Of a DNA stretch of 16,664 nt, positions 6,223-12,359 are shown in pieces; positions within the stretch are counted from its first letter, which is position 1; each line of letters begins with the position of its first letter. Origin of the DNA: JAVBKP01 sp031553975 (GTDB taxonomy: Bacteria > Bacillota > Clostridia > Peptostreptococcales > Anaerovoracaceae); NCBI GenBank assembly GCA_031553975.1, contig JAVBKP010000022.1:1-16664 (forward strand), written 5' to 3'. A program made the position numbers and the translations under genes. The notes beneath the pieces were generated by a model. That model made no database searches. It was not told the DNA's origin and worked only from the letters and a program-made list of their open reading frames with translations.

Positions 6223-8847
6223 ATGGCAAAATTTGTCTACATGTTCAAAGAAGGTACCAAAGATATGAAAAACCTTCTTGGTGGAAAAGGTGCTAACTTA
6301 GCAGAGATGACCAACCTTGGTCTTCCTATTCCACAAGGATTTATAGTTACAACTGAGGCTTGTACTAACTACTACGAGACTGGAAAAATGGTTAGCGATG
6401 ATATTCAAAAGCAAATCTTTGATTCAGTAGCAGAGTTAGAGAAGATGCAAGGCAAAAAATTTGGAGATACATCAGATCCACTTCTAGTATCAGTTCGTTC
6501 TGGTTCTAGGGCTTCTATGCCAGGTATGATGGATACAATCCTTAACCTAGGTCTTAATGACATAGCAGCAGAGGGATTTGCTCAAAAGACTGGCAACCCA
6601 AGATTTGCTTATGACTCATACAGAAGATTTATTCAAATGTTTTCTGATGTAGTTATGGAAATGAGCAAAACTTTCTTTGAAGGTATCTTAGATGAAATCA
6701 AAGAAGAAAAAGGCGCTAAATATGACACGGATTTAACAGCCGATGACCTAAAAGAGGTTATTGCTAAATATAAAGCAATATACAAAGAGAAAATGGGAGA
6801 AGAGTTCCCACAAGATCCTAAAGTGCAATTGATGGAGGCTATTAAGGCTGTATTCCGTTCATGGGACAATCCACGTGCTATTGTTTATAGACGTATGAAT
6901 GACATCCCTGGAGATTGGGGTACTGCTGTTAACATTCAAGCCATGGTATTTGGTAACATGGGTGATACGTCAGGTACTGGCGTGGCATTCACTCGTAACC
7001 CATCTACTGGAGAGAACAAAATCTATGGTGAGTACCTAATCAACGCACAGGGCGAAGATGTAGTAGCTGGTATCAGAACACCAAATCCTATTTCTGAGCT
7101 TGAAAGAGATATGCCTGAATGCTACAAGCAATTCATGGAAATCGCCCATAAGTTAGAAAACCACTACAAAGATATGCAAGACATGGAGTTTACAATTCAA
7201 GATGGAACGTTATACTTCCTACAAACTCGTAATGGTAAAAGAACAGCACCAGCTGCTCTTCAAATCGCTTGCGATTTAGTAGACGAGAAAATGATTACAC
7301 CAGAAGAAGCGATTAGCAGAATTGACGCTAAGTCTCTTGATCAACTTCTTCACCCAACATTTGATCCTGCTGCATTAAAAGCAGGTAAAGTGATTGGATC
7401 TGCTCTTCCTGCATCTCCAGGAGCAGCAGCTGGTAAAGTATATTTCACAGCTGACGATGCGAAAAATGCTGGTGCTAAAGGAGAAAGAGTAATCCTAGTT
7501 CGTCTAGAGACATCTCCAGAGGACATTGAAGGAATGCATGCTGCGGAGGGTATTTTAACTGCTCGTGGCGGTATGACATCTCACGCGGCTGTAGTAGCTC
7601 GTGGCATGGGTACAGCTTGCGTATCTGGATGTGCAGAAGTAAGAGTCAACGAAGCTGGTAAATATTTTGATATTAGTGGAGAGAGAATCAACGAGGGAGA
7701 TTATATCTCACTTGATGGATCCACTGGTAAGATTTATTTAGGAGACATTAGTACTGTAGAAGCATCTGTAAGCGGCAACTTTGGACGTATCATGGAATGG
7801 TCTGACCAGTTTAGAACATTAAAAGTTCGTACAAATGCTGATACACCAGCTGATACTGCCAATGCTGTTAAGCTTGGTGCAGAAGGTATCGGTCTATGCC
7901 GTACAGAGCATATGTTCTTTGAGGCAGACAGAATTCCAAAAATTAGAAAAATGATCCTTGTAGATAGTGTAGAAGATAGAGAAGCGGCGCTTAATGAGTT
8001 AATTCCTTTCCAAAAGGCAGACTTTAAAGCAATGTACGAAGTGTTACAAGAAAGACCAATGACAGTTCGTTACCTAGATCCACCACTACATGAGTTCCTG
8101 CCAACAGATCCAGCAGACATTGCGGCTCTTGCAAAAGACATGGGTGTTTCAGTTGAGAAAGTAAACGAGAAGATTGCAGACCTTCATGAGTTCAACCCAA
8201 TGATGGGTCACCGTGGATGCCGTCTTGCTGTTACTTACCCTGAGATTGCAAGGATGCAAACTAGAGCTGTTATGGAAGCGGCTATCGAGGTAAAAGCTGA
8301 AAAAGGTTACAATATCGTTCCTGAGATCATGATTCCACTGGTAGGTGAGAAAAAAGAGCTTAAGTTCGTTAAAGATATCGTTGTAGAAGTAGCTGAACAA
8401 GTGAAAAAAGAGAAAAACTCTGATATCAAATATATGGTAGGTACAATGATCGAGATTCCTCGTGCGTGTCTAACTGCTGATTCTATTGCTGAAGAGGCTG
8501 AATTCTTCTCATTTGGTACAAACGACCTTACACAAATGACATTTGGATTCTCACGTGATGATGCGGGTAAATTCTTAGATGCGTACTACAAAGGCAAGAT
8601 TTTTGAATCAGATCCATTTGCTAGACTAGATGTTACTGGCGTAGGACAATTGGTTCAAATGACAGTAGAAAAAGGAAGAAAAGCAAGACCAGGTATCAAG
8701 CTTGGTATCTGCGGAGAGCATGGCGGAGATCCATCATCTGTAGAGTTCTGCCACAATGTAGGACTAGACTATGTATCATGCTCACCATTTAGAGTTCCAA
8801 TCGCAAGACTGGCTGCAGCGCAAGCTGCTTTGAATGCTAAGAAATAG
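6223..8847 (+). CDS. ppdK: Pyruvate, phosphate dikinase
   Basis: Catalyses reversible conversion of phosphoenolpyruvate, AMP and pyrophosphate to pyruvate, ATP and phosphate; in anaerobic Clostridia it serves energy-conserving glycolysis or gluconeogenesis. The 874 residues equal the family length. The N-terminal ATP-grasp domain opens with L-L-G-G-K-G-A-N-L-A-E-M and contains V-R-S-G-S-R-A-S-M-P-G-M-M-D-T (about 91-105). The phosphohistidine domain has G-G-M-T-S-H-A-A-V-V-A-R-G with catalytic H454 and the regulatory threonine T452. The C-terminal PEP/pyruvate-binding barrel has G-L-C-R-T-E-H-M-F, the S-F-G-T-N-D-L-T-Q-M segment and the catalytic cysteine C830 in G-I-C-G-E-H-G-G. The ribosome binding site is AAGGAGAAG, starting 6207. 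Codon choice looks smoother than in neighbouring genes, consistent with high expression. The last ten codons and the stop lie inside a long hairpin. No PDRP-type regulator gene is adjacent. Confidence 0.98.
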   Translation: MAKFVYMFKEGTKDMKNLLGGKGANLAEMTNLGLPIPQGFIVTTEACTNYYETGKMVSDDIQKQIFDSVAELEKMQGKKFGDTSDPLLVSVRSGSRASMPGMMDTILNLGLNDIAAEGFAQKTGNPRFAYDSYRRFIQMFSDVVMEMSKTFFEGILDEIKEEKGAKYDTDLTADDLKEVIAKYKAIYKEKMGEEFPQDPKVQLMEAIKAVFRSWDNPRAIVYRRMNDIPGDWGTAVNIQAMVFGNMGDTSGTGVAFTRNPSTGENKIYGEYLINAQGEDVVAGIRTPNPISELERDMPECYKQFMEIAHKLENHYKDMQDMEFTIQDGTLYFLQTRNGKRTAPAALQIACDLVDEKMITPEEAISRIDAKSLDQLLHPTFDPAALKAGKVIGSALPASPGAAAGKVYFTADDAKNAGAKGERVILVRLETSPEDIEGMHAAEGILTARGGMTSHAAVVARGMGTACVSGCAEVRVNEAGKYFDISGERINEGDYISLDGSTGKIYLGDISTVEASVSGNFGRIMEWSDQFRTLKVRTNADTPADTANAVKLGAEGIGLCRTEHMFFEADRIPKIRKMILVDSVEDREAALNELIPFQKADFKAMYEVLQERPMTVRYLDPPLHEFLPTDPADIAALAKDMGVSVEKVNEKIADLHEFNPMMGHRGCRLAVTYPEIARMQTRAVMEAAIEVKAEKGYNIVPEIMIPLVGEKKELKFVKDIVVEVAEQVKKEKNSDIKYMVGTMIEIPRACLTADSIAEEAEFFSFGTNDLTQMTFGFSRDDAGKFLDAYYKGKIFESDPFARLDVTGVGQLVQMTVEKGRKARPGIKLGICGEHGGDPSSVEFCHNVGLDYVSCSPFRVPIARLAAAQAALNAKK

Positions 8848-8957
8848 CATTCAAACAGCGTAGCGCAGGGGACCCGAATATCCAACAATAATGCTGCAAA
8901 GCAGCATAAGAACGAGGATGTTTGGGGTGCAAGCCGCTTTAAATTCTAAGAAATAAA
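8818..8957 (+). repeat. Palindromic and duplicated element spanning the ppdK stop codon
   Basis: Bases 8818-8848 (the end of ppdK) recur as a degenerate direct copy at 8927-8957, offset 109 bases: GCAAGCTGCTTTGAATGCTA versus GCAAGCCGCTTTAAATTCTA, both followed by AGAAATA. An inverted copy lies between them. TTTGAATGCTA (8829-8839) pairs perfectly with TAGCATTCAAA (8845-8855) around an AGAAA loop. The stem extends outward through GCTG/CAGC (8824-8827 with 8856-8859) and GCGC/GCGC (8818-8821 with 8863-8866). Next comes a nested structure: 8873-8883 with 8916-8926, 11 pairs counting G-U, enclosing the perfect hairpin ATGCTGC-AAA-GCAGCAT (8891-8907). The base pairing and copies are read directly from the sequence. 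Whether this is an inserted repeat family or a local rearrangement is inference. Confidence 0.7.
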
Positions 8958-8972
8958 ATAACCACATAACTC

Positions 8973-9001
8973 AAATGAGTCCCGCAAGGGGCTCATTTTT
9001 T
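8973..9001 (+). terminator. Intrinsic terminator ending the yqfC-ppdK unit
   Basis: An 11-bp stem, AAATGAGTCCC (8973-8983) with GGGGCTCATTT (8988-8998) including one G-T pair, is capped by a GCAA tetraloop and followed by T's (8996-9001). It lies about 125 bases after the ppdK stop, downstream of the structured element, and just before the ATPase gene promoter. Confidence 0.92.
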
Positions 9002-9021
9002 ATTGAATTTAAAGATAAAAC

Positions 9022-9050
9022 TTGACTTTTTGAATTAACATAATTATAAT
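9022..9050 (+). promoter_or_regulatory. Sigma-A promoter of the ATPase gene
   Basis: TTGACT (9022-9027) is 5 of 6 to the -35 consensus. A 17-base spacer leads to a perfect TATAAT (9045-9050). The start of transcription would fall near 9057, about 35 bases before the ATG. Spacing and both hexamers are near ideal, so this gene should be independently transcribed in vegetative cells. Confidence 0.85.
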
Positions 9051-9055
9051 TAACT

Positions 9056-9067
9056 TAATCATGATTA
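9056..9067. promoter_or_regulatory. Palindrome at the ATPase transcription start, possible operator
   Basis: TAATCATGATTA is a perfect 12-base palindrome centred about 12 bases after the -10 element, on the expected transcription start. A repressor bound here would block initiation. The region is AT-rich, so chance occurrence is possible, and no regulator gene sits nearby. Confidence 0.35.
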
Positions 9068-9091
9068 TATAATTTTAAAGAGGTGAGTATA

Positions 9092-10471
9092 ATGTTTGTT
9101 GGAAGAATGGCGGAATTGCGCCAACTAAATAAGCTTTATGACAAAAATGAATTTCAATTCGTAGTGGTATATGGACGAAGGCGGGTTGGTAAGACGTTTA
9201 TGTTATCAAAGTTTTGCGAAGATAAAAAGGCCATATACTTTGCAGTAGAGCAGTTTAGCGAGAATATATTGCTTGAAAAATTTTCTGACTGCATTACCTC
9301 TGTATTTCCATCCTCTGTAATATCAAACTTTGAAAGCTTTGAAAAGGCTATACTTTATTTAGGAGAAAAGGCAAAAACGGAAAGGGTAGTGGTTGTAATA
9401 GATGAATTCCAATATTGGGCAGAACAGAATAAAGGAATATTATCAGCGTTACAAAATTTAATCGATCACAGTTTATTAGAAACAAATTTATTTTTAATTA
9501 TATGCGGGTCATATATAAGCTTTATGGAAGGTGAGGTACTAGGATACCAAAGCCCGCTGTATGGGCGAAGAACAGCCCAGTTCAAAATAGAGGAATTTGG
9601 ATATAAAGACAGCAGTTATATATTGCCACAATACGAACCTGAAGAAATGGTACTTACCTATGCCATGCTAGGCGGGATACCAATGTACTTAAAGCAATTT
9701 GATGGAGACAATAGCCTCCGTGACAATGTGATTGAAAAAATGCTTTGGTCAGGCGCGATTTTAAGAAGTGAGCCAATATTTGCATTGAGGCAAGAGCTGA
9801 GAGAACCAGCCATATATATGTCGATACTAGAGGCCATTGCCGGTGGTGCATCAAAATACAATGAAATTTCAACAAAGTGTGGTGTAGATATAGGTGTATA
9901 TTTAAATAATTTGATACAATTAGGTATACTGAGAAAAGAAGTTCCATTTGGGGCAAAACCCAGCACCCGCAAATCCATATATAGAATAAAAGATAATTTT
10001 TTTCATTTTTGGTTTAGATTTATTACACGTTCAATATCTTTGATAGAACAGGAAAAATATGACATAGTGTATGACCAAATAATAGAGCCTAGATTATCTG
10101 AGTATGCGGGCTATGCCTTTGAAGATATTTGTATACAGTTTTTAAAACAAATGAATGGAACGGAGAACTTGCCATTTATATTTCACAATATTGGTAGATG
10201 GTGGGGAACTGATAGCAGGAAAAAATGTGAAGTTGAAATCGACATTATAGCAAGCAATGATGAAAGCAAAATGTTGTTTGGAGAATGCAAGTGGCGAAAT
10301 GAAAAGACCGATATAACAATATTGCAGGGGTTAATTGAAAAAAGCTTATTGATACCAGCAAATCAGCGCTATTATTGCCTATTTAGTAAAAGTGGTTTCA
10401 CACCGCCATTGCTAAAATTTGCAAAAGAGAGGGCGGACATTTATTTGTTTACATTAAGGGATATATTCTAG
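9092..10471 (+). CDS. AAA ATPase of the archaeal ATPase_2 / DUF234 type
   Basis: A 459-residue P-loop ATPase of the group common in archaea and scattered in bacteria; function unknown. Domains in order: F-V-G-R-x-x-E-L at the start; Walker A G-R-R-R-V-G-K-T (28-35); Walker B V-V-V-I-D-E (100-105) followed by F-Q-Y-W; a sensor-like I-I-C-G-S (136-140); a G-R-R arginine pair (158-160); a winged-helix-like region (about 240-300); and a DUF234-type C-terminus. That C-terminus has E382-x-D384, then F-G-E398-C-K400-W, a pattern typical of PD-(D/E)xK nuclease folds. I chose ATG 9092 because AGGTGA (9081-9086) is a good ribosome binding site 5 bases upstream; an in-frame GTG at 9083 lies inside that site and is unlikely. 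It has its own promoter and sits between terminators, inside an otherwise conserved gene order, which suggests acquisition. Nuclease activity is not established. Confidence 0.85.
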   Translation: MFVGRMAELRQLNKLYDKNEFQFVVVYGRRRVGKTFMLSKFCEDKKAIYFAVEQFSENILLEKFSDCITSVFPSSVISNFESFEKAILYLGEKAKTERVVVVIDEFQYWAEQNKGILSALQNLIDHSLLETNLFLIICGSYISFMEGEVLGYQSPLYGRRTAQFKIEEFGYKDSSYILPQYEPEEMVLTYAMLGGIPMYLKQFDGDNSLRDNVIEKMLWSGAILRSEPIFALRQELREPAIYMSILEAIAGGASKYNEISTKCGVDIGVYLNNLIQLGILRKEVPFGAKPSTRKSIYRIKDNFFHFWFRFITRSISLIEQEKYDIVYDQIIEPRLSEYAGYAFEDICIQFLKQMNGTENLPFIFHNIGRWWGTDSRKKCEVEIDIIASNDESKMLFGECKWRNEKTDITILQGLIEKSLLIPANQRYYCLFSKSGFTPPLLKFAKERADIYLFTLRDIF

Positions 10472-10477
10472 TATAAT
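10448..10477 (+). promoter_or_regulatory. Candidate sigma-A promoter of the SLH gene
   Basis: TTTACA (10448-10453), an 18-base spacer and a perfect TATAAT (10472-10477) lie across the end of the ATPase gene, 27 bases before the SLH start codon. The TATAAT sits directly after the stop codon. Transcription would start near 10484, leaving a short leader with the strong site GGAGGA. Confidence 0.55.
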
Positions 10478-10503
10478 GTAATTATAGATAGGAGGACAAA
10501 ATC

Positions 10504-11223
10504 ATGAAAAATAATAAAAAACCAATATCTTTCGTAGTTTCACTTATAATTGTTCTTGGCATATTTGTAGGGACGGGCACGGTTGGAATAGGACCTTCTG
10601 CTGCTATTGATTCATATGCATCAACGACAACACCAGCCATACGCATGAGTGATGTTCATATTGTAACCATTGGTGGTGCTGTCACAAAGCATTGGGGATA
10701 TGATGCTATTAATTTTGTTTTGAAAAAATACTGGATGAATGGGACATCAGACAAAACGTTTTCTCCCGATGTCAATCTAACAAGAGCCATGGTGGCGCAG
10801 ACATTGGCGAATATGGCAAATTATTTTCCTAATGGTTATAAAGATAGCATATACACAGATGTAAAGGTGGAGGATTGGTGTTCTCCCGCTATATCATGGG
10901 CTACCCAGTACAAGATTATGGGCGGAGAGGATGGCAAGTTCTTGCCAAACAACTTAATGGCTAGAGAAGATGTAATCAATGCTCTATATCAATATGCAAA
11001 AACAAAAAATCATGCTAATTATAATATGAGTATGACATTGGATCAATTCACAGATGCTACAAATGTTGGCAGTGAGGTAAAAACAGCAATGCTTTGGGCC
11101 ACATCAAATAAAATTATATCTGGAAAAACCTCTGCAGATGGTGGACAAATGCTTGATCCAAAAGGAAATATCACTAGATCTGAGCTCGCAAGTATTCTAT
11201 ATGCGTATGATAATGCATTCTAA
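10504..11223 (+). CDS. Secreted protein made of three S-layer homology (SLH) domains
   Basis: A 239-residue exported protein. Residues 1-39 form a signal peptide: K-N-N-K-K at the start, a hydrophobic core at about 9-29 and a likely cleavage after S-Y-A (39). The mature part is essentially three SLH modules, at about 62-105 (H-W-G-Y-D-A-I-N-F, then F-S-P-D-V-N-L-T-R-A), 118-165 (Y-T-D-V, W-x-x-P-A-I-S-W-A, F-L-P-N-N-x-x-x-R-E-D) and 181-236 (F-T-D-A, A-M-L-W-A-T-S-N-K-I-I-S-G, L-D-P-K-G-N-I-T-R-S-E-L). SLH trios bind pyruvylated secondary cell-wall polymers, so this should sit on the cell surface. There is no extra catalytic domain, so it may be a spacer, a surface coat subunit, or what remains of a larger protein. 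A good GGAGGA site precedes the ATG and a terminator follows. Confidence 0.9.
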   Translation: MKNNKKPISFVVSLIIVLGIFVGTGTVGIGPSAAIDSYASTTTPAIRMSDVHIVTIGGAVTKHWGYDAINFVLKKYWMNGTSDKTFSPDVNLTRAMVAQTLANMANYFPNGYKDSIYTDVKVEDWCSPAISWATQYKIMGGEDGKFLPNNLMAREDVINALYQYAKTKNHANYNMSMTLDQFTDATNVGSEVKTAMLWATSNKIISGKTSADGGQMLDPKGNITRSELASILYAYDNAF

Positions 11224-11238
11224 TCATGAGATTTTAAA

Positions 11239-11268
11239 ACTGTCTTTGAAAAAAGGCAGTCTTTTTTT
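11239..11268 (+). terminator. Intrinsic terminator after the SLH gene
   Basis: A 9-bp stem, ACTGTCTTT (11239-11247) with AAAGGCAGT (11252-11260) including one T-G pair, has a GAAA tetraloop and a seven-base T run (11262-11268). It begins 16 bases after the stop and isolates the SLH gene from dgt. Confidence 0.92.
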
Positions 11269-11340
11269 ACAATTAAAAAAGGAAATATGAAAAACGTGTA
11301 GAATATAGTCTTAGCGAAATTTTGCGGTTGAGGTAATATT

Positions 11341-12339
11341 ATGATAGATAGAGTGGCGCAGGAAAATAGAGAATTAGAAATTTTATCAGAGTTTGCAACA
11401 AAATCTGTTCATGCGAAGAGAAGTCTTAGAGAAGATGAAAAGTGTGAATTCCGTACAGAGTTTCAACGGGATAAAGATAGGATTATTCATTCTAAATCCT
11501 TTCGGAGGCTCATGCATAAGACACAGGTGTTTTTGGCATCGGATAAGGATCATTATAGAACAAGACTTACCCATACCTTGGAAGTGTCCCAAATAGCTAG
11601 AACCATAGCTAGGGCACTGGCATTAAATGAAGACTTAACAGAGGCTATTGCCTTAGGACACGATTTAGGACATACACCTTTTGGGCATAGTGGAGAAGAT
11701 GTACTTAACAAAGTTCACCCAGGTGGATTTAGGCATAATGAGCAAAGTGTTTGGGTAGTGGATGTATTGGAGTTTTCTGGTGGGCTACGTGGCATGAACC
11801 TAACAGAAGAGGTGAGAGATGGCATATTAAACCATACAGGCAAGCTAAAGGCCTCCACGCCAGAGGGACAAATTATTAAATTTAGTGATAGAATTGCTTA
11901 TATTAATCACGACATAGATGATGCCCTTCGTGCTGGTGTAATAAAAAAGACAGATTTGCCTAAAACCGCCATCGAAATACTGGGAGATTCTCATAGCAAA
12001 AGAATCAACAACCTTATTATTGATGTTGTGAAAAACAGCCAAGGAAAGCCAGATATGGCTATGAGTCCTGAGATATGGGCCCAAATGGACACACTGCGCA
12101 ATTTTATGTTCGAGAATGTATATCACAGTTCTCAGGTAAAACGTGTGGAATCCCTCAACGAGGTGGATGAGGCAATACACTTTTTCTATGAATACTATTT
12201 GAAAAACAGTGAACAATTACCACCAGAGATGTTTGAAATGACAAAAGAGTTCGGGGTGAACACTGTGGTAAAAGATTTTATAGCTGGCATGACTGACAGG
12301 TATGCTATGAGCCTTTATCATGAATTACAAAAGAAATAA
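11341..12339 (+). CDS. dgt: dGTP triphosphohydrolase-like HD-domain protein
   Basis: HD-superfamily deoxynucleotide triphosphohydrolase, expected to cleave dNTPs to the nucleoside and triphosphate and so influence dNTP pools. The 332-residue length fits the short class often called dGTPase-like. The metal-binding set is visible: H78 in R-L-T-H-T-L, H107-D108 in L-G-H-D-L-G-H, and D183 in F-S-D-R-I-A-Y-I-N-H-D. Also present are H111 and H116 in G-H-T-P-F-G-H, and the N-terminal F-R-T-x-F-Q-R-D-x-D-R-I-x-H-S-x-x-F-R-R-L signature (about 37-56). GAGGTAA at 11330-11336 is the ribosome binding site. No convincing promoter was found in 11269-11340, although a TATAGT-like -10 occurs near 11304. It lies immediately before dnaG, an arrangement common in Clostridia that ties dNTP control to replication genes. 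Substrate preference cannot be read from the sequence. Confidence 0.93.
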   Translation: MIDRVAQENRELEILSEFATKSVHAKRSLREDEKCEFRTEFQRDKDRIIHSKSFRRLMHKTQVFLASDKDHYRTRLTHTLEVSQIARTIARALALNEDLTEAIALGHDLGHTPFGHSGEDVLNKVHPGGFRHNEQSVWVVDVLEFSGGLRGMNLTEEVRDGILNHTGKLKASTPEGQIIKFSDRIAYINHDIDDALRAGVIKKTDLPKTAIEILGDSHSKRINNLIIDVVKNSQGKPDMAMSPEIWAQMDTLRNFMFENVYHSSQVKRVESLNEVDEAIHFFYEYYLKNSEQLPPEMFEMTKEFGVNTVVKDFIAGMTDRYAMSLYHELQKK

Positions 12340-12350
12340 CCGCAAGGTTA
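12337..12350 (+). promoter_or_regulatory. Small GNRA-capped hairpin before the dnaG ribosome binding site
   Basis: TAACC (12337-12341) pairs with GGTTA (12346-12350) around a GCAA tetraloop. The first strand includes the dgt stop codon. The dnaG Shine-Dalgarno AGGGAG (12351-12356) follows immediately. The stem is only 5 bp, so a role in coupling or processing is speculative. Confidence 0.3.
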
Positions 12351-12359
12351 AGGGAGAAT

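Noticed and set aside
8829..8855. Hairpin over the ppdK stop read as an intrinsic terminator
   Set aside because: No T tract follows; the true terminator with T's is at 8973-9001.
8818..8957. Variable repeat/template repeat of a diversity-generating retroelement
   Set aside because: The near-duplicate plus hairpin is reminiscent, but mismatches are not biased to adenine positions, there is no reverse transcriptase in the window, and ppdK is not a plausible target.
9083..9091. GTG at 9083 as the start of the ATPase gene
   Set aside because: It lies within the Shine-Dalgarno AGGTGA and has no ribosome binding site of its own at proper spacing; ATG 9092 is correctly spaced and begins the family F-V-G-R motif.
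9654..9978. Two minus-strand open frames inside the ATPase gene
   Set aside because: They are antisense to the conserved middle of a recognised gene, with no ribosome binding site or family motif.
11269..11340. Sigma-A promoter for dgt
   Set aside because: TAGAAT and TATAGT occur near 11299-11309, but no acceptable -35 lies 16-18 bases upstream and there is no properly spaced extended -10; too weak to annotate.
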